A program made the position numbers and the translations under genes. 22,749 nt of DNA from CAZGOM01 sp964542875 (GTDB lineage Bacteria; Planctomycetota; Phycisphaerae; Phycisphaerales; Phycisphaeraceae), in contig CAZIWA010000088.1 in assembly GCA_964542875.1 (NCBI GenBank), positions 1 through 22,749 on the forward strand, read 5' to 3'. The notes beneath the pieces were generated by a model. The model was not told where the DNA came from. It saw only the letters and a program-made list of their open reading frames with translations, and made no database searches. This document shows, piece after piece, positions 7,671 through 13,289 of this stretch. Positions within the stretch are counted from its first letter, which is position 1. Each line of letters starts with the position of its first letter.

Positions 7671-7823
7671 TGATTCCACCTGCTTCTTCACTATTCCCTC
7701 ATGCTGGGCCAAAAGCCCACTGAGGATGACCTTAAAGTCAAGTCGTGCCCTGATGTCGTGGCCAGATAGTATCCGTATCAGCGGCACGCTCGTTACGAAC
7801 GAACGTGTTAGCCGAGGGACTTA
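7671..7823 (-). promoter_or_regulatory. structured rplC-rplD spacer (two mRNA hairpins)
   Basis: This 153-base spacer is the longest in the operon and encodes no recognisable protein. In the mRNA sense, positions 7785-7807 form a 10-bp stem (arm CACGTTCGTT, one G-T pair) with a 3-base loop. Positions 7697-7725 form a second hairpin: CCTCA/TGAGG outside, TGGGC/GCCCA inside, loop TTTTG, small internal bulges. The second hairpin ends about 26 bases before the rplD ATG. No T-run follows either hairpin, so they do not look like simple terminators. A role in translational control or RNA processing is inference. Confidence 0.5.
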
Positions 7824-8504
7824 TCAAGCCTTGGCCTTCCGGGCCTTGGTCTTATACAGACGAACAGCTTCCTTCACCATGAGCACGCCCTGGTTTGCAC
7901 CAGGAACCGGACCCTTGACCAAAAGAAGATTCTTTTCCTTATCCTTACCCACAACCTCCAGGCTGCGGATCGTGACCGTGTCACTGCCCATGTGGCCGGG
8001 CATCTTCTTGCCCTTTTTCGGACGACCAGAATAACCACGATTGGTGGCATGGCTGGCGATCGAACCACCCGAGCGGTGCTTGCGTTCGGTACCGTGCGAG
8101 GCGCACAAACCACCGAACTGATAGCGCTTCATGACACCAGCGAAGCCCTTGCCCTTGCTGGTGCCGACCACATCGACGAACTTGGTGCTGTCGAAGAGGT
8201 CAACAGTAAATTCCTGCCCAAGCGTGATGCCTTCCAGGTCCTTGGCTTCCAGGCGCACTTCCTTATGGAAGCGCTTGGGAGCCAGGCCCGCAGCAGCATC
8301 ATGCCCGATGACAGGAACCGTCGAGTTCTTGGGATTCAGATCTTCGAACGCGATCTGGACAGCAGCATAGCCATCCTTCTCGGGAGTCTTGATCTGGCTG
8401 ACGAAGCAGGGCCCGAGCTGAACGACCGTGACGGGAACCGCGTTCCCGGCCGCGTCGTATACGCGAGTCATGCCAATTTTCCGACCAATCAGTGCAGCTT
8501 TCAT
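7824..8504 (-). CDS. rplC: 50S ribosomal protein L3
   Basis: This 226-residue protein begins MKAALIGRKIGMTRVYD and contains the family hallmark FAGVMKRYQFGG...CASHGTERKHRSGGSIASH (about residues 121-150) and the PKKGKKMPGHMG segment of the long loop that reaches the peptidyl-transferase centre. Length is slightly above the common 205-215. A strong GGGAGG lies nine bases before the ATG. It has the longest spacers of the operon on both sides: 97 bases to rpsJ and 153 bases to rplD. Confidence 0.97.
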   Translation of the reverse strand: MKAALIGRKIGMTRVYDAAGNAVPVTVVQLGPCFVSQIKTPEKDGYAAVQIAFEDLNPKNSTVPVIGHDAAAGLAPKRFHKEVRLEAKDLEGITLGQEFTVDLFDSTKFVDVVGTSKGKGFAGVMKRYQFGGLCASHGTERKHRSGGSIASHATNRGYSGRPKKGKKMPGHMGSDTVTIRSLEVVGKDKEKNLLLVKGPVPGANQGVLMVKEAVRLYKTKARKAKA

Positions 8505-8601
8505 TCTTCTTTACCTCCCAGGGTTAAGGCTTGCGCCTTGGTGACCACCCCGTTTGGGGCCAGGTCGTTTCCCTGATTGATTTAATCTTTTAGTTAGTTA
8601 C
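8505..8601 (-). promoter_or_regulatory. structured rpsJ-rplC spacer
   Basis: In the mRNA sense this 97-base spacer contains AAGGC-GCAA-GCCTT (8526-8539), a 5-bp stem capped by a GNRA-type tetraloop. It also contains CCCC-AAAC-GGGG (8548-8559), which can extend through an outer GACC/GGTC pair (8543-8546 with 8563-8566). The strong GGGAGG site of rplC follows the tetraloop hairpin directly. It could be a protein-binding or processing site; nothing else in the sequence shows which. Confidence 0.4.
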
Positions 8602-8910
8602 TCAAGCCTTGATCTTGACGAACACGCCAGCAGGCACAACCAGCCGGTTAAGGGCCTCGACCGTGCGTGCATTGGGGTCGCGGATATCGATAATGCGCTT
8701 GTGAGTCCGGATTTCGAACTGCTCGCGCGACTTCTTGTCGATGTGAGGAGAACGCAGTACCGTGTACTTCTCAATCCGGGTGGGCAGCGGGATCGGACCT
8801 GCGACCTTAGCGTTTGTGCGCTTGGCGTGGTCTACGATTTCCCGGGCCGACGCATCGAGGGCCAGGTGATCGTACGCTTCCATCCGAATTCGAATCTTAC
8901 CTGTGGTCAT
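8602..8910 (-). CDS. rpsJ: 30S ribosomal protein S10
   Basis: This 102-residue protein is the first gene of the operon. It matches S10 throughout: KIRIRMEAYDHLALDASARE, the loop VAGPIPLPTRIEKYTVLRSP, and the RTHKRIIDIRDPNARTVEAL segment. S10 works in the 30S head and, with NusB, in transcription antitermination in other bacteria. The promoter at 8975-9004 gives a leader of about 60 bases. No strong Shine-Dalgarno is visible before the ATG, only a weak GGGACGAG. The str genes (tufA, fusA, rpsG, rpsL) that often lie upstream are absent. Confidence 0.97.
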   Translation of the reverse strand: MTTGKIRIRMEAYDHLALDASAREIVDHAKRTNAKVAGPIPLPTRIEKYTVLRSPHIDKKSREQFEIRTHKRIIDIRDPNARTVEALNRLVVPAGVFVKIKA

Positions 8911-8974
8911 CGTGTGTACTCGTCCCGATTGATCTTCACTTTCCAGCCCCCCGCTCGGCGCAGAGGTAGAGGGA

Positions 8975-9004
8975 ATAATTTACCGTCCCCTCGGAATTTG
9001 TCAA
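8975..9004 (-). promoter_or_regulatory. sigma70-type promoter of the S10-spc operon
   Basis: On the minus strand a perfect TTGACA (8999-9004) is followed after 16 bases by TAAATT (8977-8982), or after 18 bases by AATTAT (8975-8980). Each -10 candidate matches the consensus at four of six positions. Transcription would start near 8968 and give a leader of about 60 bases before rpsJ. This is the best-looking promoter in the window and it precedes the most highly expressed operon. Confidence 0.75.
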
Positions 9005-9032
9005 GTCGATTGCCTTCGTTCACCGACAATAA

Positions 9033-9047
9033 GCCCTTCACAAGGCC
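9033..9047. terminator. possible weak terminator between sialidase-like gene and S10 promoter
   Basis: GCCCTT-CAC-AAGG-C forms a short imperfect hairpin of about five pairs with one bulge, six bases past the sialidase-like stop codon. The T-run (CTTTT) lies on the + strand side; on the minus strand only TTATT follows. It may partly insulate the S10 promoter from the upstream gene, but the evidence is thin. Confidence 0.25.
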
Positions 9048-9052
9048 CCTTT

Positions 9053-10186
9053 TCACTTGCCTAATCGCCAATGCGTGCTCAAAATCGAGGTCTTTTCGCT
9101 TTGCGCATGCTGTTGATAATAAACAGTGAATATTGTTCCATCGCTAAGCTGCACGGAAGCCGGATACCCCAGGTCGCCGGAAAATCCATCATCCCTCAGC
9201 GCAAAAACGCTCTCGCGCTTCCATGTCACGCCATGGTCCTCTGAAAACGCAACACGCTGCCCATACGGCTTGAACCGGTACCCATAGCTCACCATCAGCC
9301 GCCCATCGCGCAGCTTCATGATGTGCGCCGGCTTGCCTGCTATTTCGCTCGCCTTGGGCACGCTCCAGGTCTTCCCCCCATCGGTCGACCGATTGAAATA
9401 CAGCACTGTCTCGCGCATCGCTGCTTCAGGGGTTGCCGGCTTTTTGATCTCATGCCGATACACGCCCACCAGGCTGCCGTCCGCGGCTTCCACGATGTGC
9501 GGCTCACACAGATAGCTCAGTTCGCATTCCTTGGCGTCGGTAAACATGGGCACACGTGCCAGAATCCACCAGCTCTTGCCTCCATCGGTGGATTCTTCGA
9601 TGGTCAGCATGTCCGGCCGGCCGATGTCGTTGTAGCTCTGGTTTCCCAGGTACAACAGCCGTCCATCAGACAGCTCAATGGGCCCATGCGGAGCGCTTCC
9701 CGTGGTCCGCACCGCCGGCCCCCAGGTCTTGCCGGCATCATCAGACGCCCTTAAAAAGTGGCCTCGCAGCCATTTCTGGCGCACCATGCCCGGGTTGGCC
9801 CACATCAGCCTGTCGTCCGGGGTCACGGTGTCGTACTTAGCTTTGTATTTGGCTTGTTTCTCTGCCGGCAGGGCTTTCCAGTGGTCTGCCACGGAGTAGT
9901 CCAGTGTGAACCATGTCACCAGCAGCCGCCCGGCTTTGGTGCACATAAGCCCCGCATCCCGGTCATCCAGGGGCGTATCGTTCACGGTTTCAGGCTCGCC
10001 CCATGTCTTGCCGTCATCTTTTGACCGCACGATCTGTGTCTTGCCAAATGGACACACATGCGCATCCCGGTCGCCGGAAAACGCCACAATCAGTTCACCC
10101 GACGGCATCACCGCCACGCTCGGCCACGCCAGGTATTTCCCAGGGACGCGAGCCACCACACCGTGCGAGAGAATCTCATGATTCAT
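9053..10186 (-). CDS. sialidase-like (BNR/Asp-box) beta-propeller protein
   Basis: This 377-residue protein has five Asp-box motifs (SxDxGxxW) spaced as in a six-bladed propeller: SKDDGKTW at 55, SDDAGKTW at 148, STDGGKSW at 199, STDGGKTW at 267 and SEDHGVTW at 315. The fold is that of the sialidase superfamily (GH33-like, BNR_2 type). True sialidase activity cannot be claimed, since I cannot place the full arginine triad and Tyr-Glu pair with certainty. There is no signal peptide, so a cytoplasmic location is likely. The start has AAGGA eight bases upstream. It is transcribed toward the S10 operon, ending 49 bases before its -35 box, and is divergent from leuD. Confidence 0.85.
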   Translation of the reverse strand: MNHEILSHGVVARVPGKYLAWPSVAVMPSGELIVAFSGDRDAHVCPFGKTQIVRSKDDGKTWGEPETVNDTPLDDRDAGLMCTKAGRLLVTWFTLDYSVADHWKALPAEKQAKYKAKYDTVTPDDRLMWANPGMVRQKWLRGHFLRASDDAGKTWGPAVRTTGSAPHGPIELSDGRLLYLGNQSYNDIGRPDMLTIEESTDGGKSWWILARVPMFTDAKECELSYLCEPHIVEAADGSLVGVYRHEIKKPATPEAAMRETVLYFNRSTDGGKTWSVPKASEIAGKPAHIMKLRDGRLMVSYGYRFKPYGQRVAFSEDHGVTWKRESVFALRDDGFSGDLGYPASVQLSDGTIFTVYYQQHAQSEKTSILSTHWRLGK

Positions 10187-10230
10187 TGTTATTTCCTTGG
10201 TTTGCGGCTCGAAAGCCTAATCCCTCCCCC

Positions 10231-10245
10231 TCTGAATTTTTCAGA
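10231..10245. promoter_or_regulatory. perfect short inverted repeat in the sialidase/leuD divergent region
   Basis: TCTGAA-TTT-TTCAGA is a perfect 6+6 inverted repeat, 44 bases upstream of the sialidase-like start, in the 210-base region shared with leuD. It could be an operator for a dimeric regulator or a small hairpin. The rest of that region is C-rich with no other clear signal except the -10 candidate below. Confidence 0.3.
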
Positions 10246-10357
10246 CGCCCCCGGTTTCCCCATTTCACTTTCCTCCGCATCTTTACCCCTGAGCGGTTTC
10301 ATTCCCAAATTCTGCCCACATCTCAAGCGCTTCTGCCCCACACCCTTCCTCACGCGC

Positions 10358-10363
10358 TATACT
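10358..10363 (+). promoter_or_regulatory. -10 candidate for leuD
   Basis: TATACT matches the sigma70 -10 consensus at five of six positions and lies 33 bases before the leuD ATG. The sequence 17 bases upstream has no recognisable -35 box. Confidence 0.35.
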
Positions 10364-10396
10364 ATTACCTCCTCCAAAAGCCAACAGGAGCCATTC

Positions 10397-10966
10397 ATGG
10401 CAAGCGTAGTCAAAGGCCTCGCGTACGTGCTCGGCGACGACATCGACACCGATCAGATCATCCCCGCAGAATTTCTCTCCTATAACCCGTCGGACCCCGC
10501 CGAACGCAAGTACTTCGGCATGTACGCCATGGTCGGCGTGCCCCCCGCAGGCGCAGGCCTCCCCAAGGGCAACACGCGCTTTGTCGAAGAAGGCCAGTAC
10601 AAGTCCAAATACAAAATCATCATCGGCGGCAAAAACTTCGGCTGCGGCTCCTCGCGCGAACACGCCCCCCTTGCCATCGCCGAAGCAGGCGCCTCCGTCG
10701 TTATCGCCGAGTTTTACGCCCGCATCTTCTTCCGTAACTGCGTCAACGGCGGATACCTCCTCCCCTGCGAATCCCCCGTCCCCCTCGTCGGCGAAGTGAA
10801 AACTGGCGACGAACTCGAAGTCGAAATCGAAAAGGGCGAGCTGCGCAATCTCACCACCGGCAAGTCCTACAAGCTCAATCCCTTGGGCGATGTGAAGCCC
10901 ATCATTGAAGCAGGCGGCGTCTTCGCCTACGCCCGCAAATCCGGCATGCTCAAAGCCAACGCCTGA
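10397..10966 (+). CDS. leuD: 3-isopropylmalate dehydratase small subunit (LeuD-like)
   Basis: This 189-residue swivel-domain protein of the aconitase superfamily partners with LeuC to isomerise 2- to 3-isopropylmalate in leucine synthesis. The motifs GDDIDTDQIIPAEFL (residues 13-27) and GGKNFGCGSSREHAPLAI (77-94) are diagnostic. The substrate-loop residues after IIPA read FLSY. As I recall, archaeal-type isopropylmalate isomerases have YLVY there and homoaconitases YLRT, so the leucine assignment is preferred but not certain. The frame is open far upstream, but AGGAG seven bases before this ATG and the family N-terminus fix the start. No leuC is in the window. A thioredoxin-like gene follows after 39 bases. 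Confidence 0.88.
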   Translation: MASVVKGLAYVLGDDIDTDQIIPAEFLSYNPSDPAERKYFGMYAMVGVPPAGAGLPKGNTRFVEEGQYKSKYKIIIGGKNFGCGSSREHAPLAIAEAGASVVIAEFYARIFFRNCVNGGYLLPCESPVPLVGEVKTGDELEVEIEKGELRNLTTGKSYKLNPLGDVKPIIEAGGVFAYARKSGMLKANA

Positions 10967-11005
10967 TTCTGGACTCTCGCGCGACCTCTCCACCCAGGAA
11001 CCACC

Positions 11006-11575
11006 ATGGACGCAACCTACCTTCAAGCCAAACACGCCGCCGGCCTCGGCTGGAAAGAATACCTCGCCACCGGCACCGCGGATCAGCAAGCCAACTGGAA
11101 CAAGATCTACAACCAGGCCACCCTCACCGAAGCCCAAACCAGCCTCATCAAAGGCTTCACGCGCCAGGTGAAGGTCGTCGCCCTCTCAGGCATCTGGTGT
11201 GGCGACTGCGTCCAGCAATGCCCGCTGGTCCAGAAAATCGCCGACGCCAACCCCGGCCTCATCGACATCAAATGGCTCGACCGCGACATCCACGCAGACC
11301 TTCAGAAAAACCTCAAAATCTGCGGCGGCAACCGTGTCCCCGTCTTCGTCTTCTGCGCCGAAGACTATGAACCCGTCAGTTGGTATGGCGACCGCACTCT
11401 CTCGCGCTACCGGGCCATCGCCCAGCGCCAGCTCGGCCCCTCCTGCCCCCTGCCCGGCGCACCGGTCAGCCAGGACGAGCTCGCCGCCACCCTCGCCGAC
11501 TGGCTCGGCGAAATCGAACGCGTCAGCCTGCTCCTGCGCCTCAGCGCCCGCTTGCGCCAGAAGCACAACGACTAA
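11006..11575 (+). CDS. thioredoxin-fold protein with WCGDC motif
   Basis: This 189-residue protein has a thioredoxin-like core. The strand VKVVALSGIWCGDC carries the active-site pair Cys65-Gly-Asp-Cys68, with a third cysteine at 72. The cis-proline is in RVPVFVF (Pro112), and a helical C-terminal extension runs from about 150. It resembles the bacterial Thioredoxin_9-type proteins with an N-terminal helical segment rather than classical TrxA. There is no signal peptide or membrane segment, so it is a likely cytoplasmic thiol-disulfide protein of unknown partner. AGGA precedes the ATG. It probably shares a transcript with leuD and ends at the strong terminator at 11604-11645. Confidence 0.85.
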   Translation: MDATYLQAKHAAGLGWKEYLATGTADQQANWNKIYNQATLTEAQTSLIKGFTRQVKVVALSGIWCGDCVQQCPLVQKIADANPGLIDIKWLDRDIHADLQKNLKICGGNRVPVFVFCAEDYEPVSWYGDRTLSRYRAIAQRQLGPSCPLPGAPVSQDELAATLADWLGEIERVSLLLRLSARLRQKHND

Positions 11576-11603
11576 TCCACAGTCTCATTGAACCTAGTCA
11601 ACC

Positions 11604-11645
11604 AAGAGGTCCGGAGCCCACGCTCCGGACCTCTTTATCTTTTTA
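11604..11645 (+). terminator. strong intrinsic terminator after leuD-thioredoxin
   Basis: A perfect 14-bp stem (AAGAGGTCCGGAGC, loop CCAC, then its complement, 11604-11635) is followed by TATCTTTTTAA. It is 28 bases past the thioredoxin-like stop. Confidence 0.93.
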
Positions 11646-11729
11646 ATCACACTGAACTTAAGCCTGATTTACAACCATCCGCATCATCCCCGACAGCCGC
11701 CGGGATTCCCACATCCAGTGAAATTATGC

Positions 11730-11757
11730 TGGACGTTTTATCTTAACCCGATAAAAT
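11730..11757 (+). promoter_or_regulatory. promoter with embedded inverted repeat, upstream of the CBM9-like gene
   Basis: TGGACG (11730-11735, four of six matches) and TAAAAT (11752-11757, five of six) are 16 bases apart. An inverted repeat TTTTATC-TTAACCC-GATAAAA (11736-11756) fills the spacer and overlaps the -10 box, the place where a repressor would block polymerase. Start of transcription would be near 11764, giving a leader of about 28 bases. Confidence 0.5.
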
Positions 11758-11791
11758 AATGCATCCCCGCACAGGAGTCCTTCCTTACGCC

Positions 11792-12466
11792 ATGATACGC
11801 GTACTTACCACTCAAGACGTGCTTCAAGTCCCCCAAACTGATGACTTCACCTTAAACGGCCGTGGCGATCACCCCGCCTGGCATTCTGCGCCAACATTCG
11901 CCATCAATTCTCGTGAGCCCTACGGCACCCCCGTCGGCTACGAGTCCTACTGCAAAATCCTCTGGTCCAGCGCAGGCGTCTACTTCTTCGTGGACGTGGC
12001 TGATAAAAAGCTCACCTGCACCGGCCTCCCCGACCGCGGCGACCTCTGGAAAGAAGACGTAGTCGAATTCTTCATCCATCCCTACGCCCCCGTCCCCTAC
12101 TACCTCGAATACGAAGTCAGCCCCATGGGCTCGGAAATTCCCCTGCTCACCACCGCGCACGGTGAGCAATACATGGGCGCTTTCCCCTTCCGCTATCAGG
12201 ATGGCCGCCTCCCCCGCAAAGCCATCTCCGTCCGTGGCGGCCCACAGGTCCCCGGCGCCTCCGTCACCGGCTGGTCCGTTGAAGTCTTCATCCCCAGCCT
12301 TCTCCTCTATCCGATGCCCAACATCATGCTCCAGCCCGGCACCGAGTGGAACATGAACGTCTTCCGCATCGACTACGACGACGGCCGCGCCAACCACTTC
12401 TGCCTTCATGACTCAGGCCCCAGCTTCCACAACTACCGCGGCTACCCCACCTTCCGCTTCGTCTAA
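11792..12466 (+). CDS. carbohydrate-binding family 9-like (CBM9/DOMON-type) protein
   Basis: This 224-residue single-domain protein matches the CBM9-like beta-sandwich pattern. It opens with DG/NG...W-type strands (LNGRGDHPAWHSAP), then GVYFFVDVADK, DLWKEDVVEFFIHP, the YYLEYEVSPMGSE motif, TGWSVEVFIPSLLL, the TEWNMNVFRIDYDDG strand, and a C-terminal SFHNYRGYPTFRF. No catalytic domain or signal peptide is present. Standalone CBM9-like proteins are frequent in Planctomycetota and their ligands are mostly unknown. An ATG or GTG at 11759 would be inside the predicted promoter, so I use the ATG at 11792; its AGGAG is rather far away (14 bases). It is a single-gene unit between two terminators. Confidence 0.8.
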   Translation: MIRVLTTQDVLQVPQTDDFTLNGRGDHPAWHSAPTFAINSREPYGTPVGYESYCKILWSSAGVYFFVDVADKKLTCTGLPDRGDLWKEDVVEFFIHPYAPVPYYLEYEVSPMGSEIPLLTTAHGEQYMGAFPFRYQDGRLPRKAISVRGGPQVPGASVTGWSVEVFIPSLLLYPMPNIMLQPGTEWNMNVFRIDYDDGRANHFCLHDSGPSFHNYRGYPTFRFV

Positions 12467-12492
12467 GCCTCGTCCACAACAATTTCAATCCC

Positions 12493-12528
12493 AAAGCAGC
12501 ACGGCCCCGCCGTGCTGTTTTCTTTTAT
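12493..12528 (+). terminator. intrinsic terminator after the CBM9-like gene
   Basis: CAGCACGGC-CCC-GCCGTGCTG (12497-12517), a 9-bp perfect stem extendable by AAAG/TTTT, is followed by TTTTCTTTTATT. It is 30 bases after the stop codon. Confidence 0.92.
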
Positions 12529-12576
12529 TCCTTCTTTGATCGAATTTAAAACAGCATTGCAGACTCATATATGCTT

Positions 12577-12625
12577 AGCCGTTTGCACATGAGGCGTTTG
12601 CCTGCGCCTCAGCGGGCAAACGGTT
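12577..12625 (+). other. nested hairpin in the gene-free region upstream of tadA
   Basis: AGCCGTTTGC (12577-12586) pairs with GCAAACGGTT (12616-12625), ten pairs including one G-T. Inside it GAGGCG (12591-12596) pairs with CGCCTC (12605-12610). No T-run follows, so it is not an ordinary terminator. It lies in a 325-base stretch (12467-12791) without a gene. It could be part of a small RNA, a leader of tadA, or repeat debris. I recognise no Rfam-type consensus; SRP, 6S and tmRNA hallmarks are absent. Confidence 0.4.
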
Positions 12626-12737
12626 GTAGCCAGGGGTGGTGTCCATGAGAGGTTGCAATGGGAATTGATACGCCCAAGAGCATCCACCTTGTCCGGCACA
12701 GACGTTCTCGAAGCCCTCCGATAACCCGATAGCCCGA

Positions 12738-12777
12738 GCGCGGAGACTATCGAATATTTCAAATGCTTTTACCCTGG
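12738..12777 (-). repeat. solo copy of the miniature-element end
   Basis: Read on the minus strand, 12777 to 12760 is CCAGGGTAAAAGCATTTG, identical over 18 bases to 14376-14393. The next 22 bases match at about half the positions, ending in a shared GCGC. The opposite terminal repeat and a target duplication are not present, so this is a decayed or partial copy. It ends 14 bases before the predicted tadA start. Confidence 0.7.
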
Positions 12778-12791
12778 CTTATCATGTCCCC

Positions 12792-13289
12792 GTGCCCCCT
12801 ACCGACCTCGACGTATCCATGATGCACCTCGCCCTGGCCGAAGCTCAAAAAGCTTTCGACCTGGGCGAAGTCCCCGTCGGCGCGGTCATTTACTCCCCGG
12901 ACGGAACAATCATCGCTCAGGCGCACAACCTTCGCGAATCCACGCAAGACCCCACCACCCACGCTGAAATTCTCACCATCAAGCAGGCCGCCATCGCCAC
13001 AGGTTCCTGGCGGCTGGAAAACCTCGCCCTCGCCGTCACCCTGGAGCCCTGCCCCATGTGCGCCGGCGCCCTCGTCAATGCCCGCATCCCCCGTCTGGTC
13101 TACGGCGCACCGGACCCCAAAATGGGCTGCGTTCACTCCCTGCATCAGCTCTGCACAGACCCCCGCATGAACCACCGGATGGACGTCACCGCCGGGGTTT
13201 TAGAGCCCCAGTGCGCCCAGATCCTTAAAGACTTCTTCAAGCTCCGCAGGTCTGATCAAAAGCCCGCTAAACCACGGCCCGGGCAATAA
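12792..13289 (+). CDS. tadA: tRNA-specific adenosine deaminase TadA
   Basis: This 165-residue protein converts the wobble adenosine A34 of tRNA-Arg(ACG) to inosine. It has the zinc deaminase motifs His57-Ala-Glu59 (TTHAEIL, with Glu as proton shuttle) and LEPCPMC with Cys87 and Cys90. The family pieces EVPVGAVI and RIPRLVYGAPDPKMGCVHSL are also present. The start is uncertain: GTG at 12792 gives the longest form, while ATG at 12819 gives MMHLALAEAQKAF, closer to the usual N-terminus. Neither has a clear ribosome-binding site. The 3' end overlaps the convergent ArsR-methyltransferase gene by 23 bases. Confidence 0.95.
   Translation: MPPTDLDVSMMHLALAEAQKAFDLGEVPVGAVIYSPDGTIIAQAHNLRESTQDPTTHAEILTIKQAAIATGSWRLENLALAVTLEPCPMCAGALVNARIPRLVYGAPDPKMGCVHSLHQLCTDPRMNHRMDVTAGVLEPQCAQILKDFFKLRRSDQKPAKPRPGQ

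Noticed and set aside
12716..12752. H-type pseudoknot from CTCCG/CGGAG and CGATAG/CTATCG
   Set aside because: The loop that must cross the first stem is a single base, too short for five pairs; only one of the two stems can form at a time.
12631..12776. A full 146-bp element bounded by CAGGG and CCCTG upstream of tadA
   Set aside because: Only five bases agree at the left end, and the flanks GTTGTAGC and GCTTATCA are not duplicated, so only the right end is claimed as a copy.
12541..12791. SRP RNA, 6S RNA, tmRNA or a tRNA next to tadA
   Set aside because: No SRP GGAA-type core, no 6S central bubble pattern, no tRNA T-arm or CCA-type end was found.
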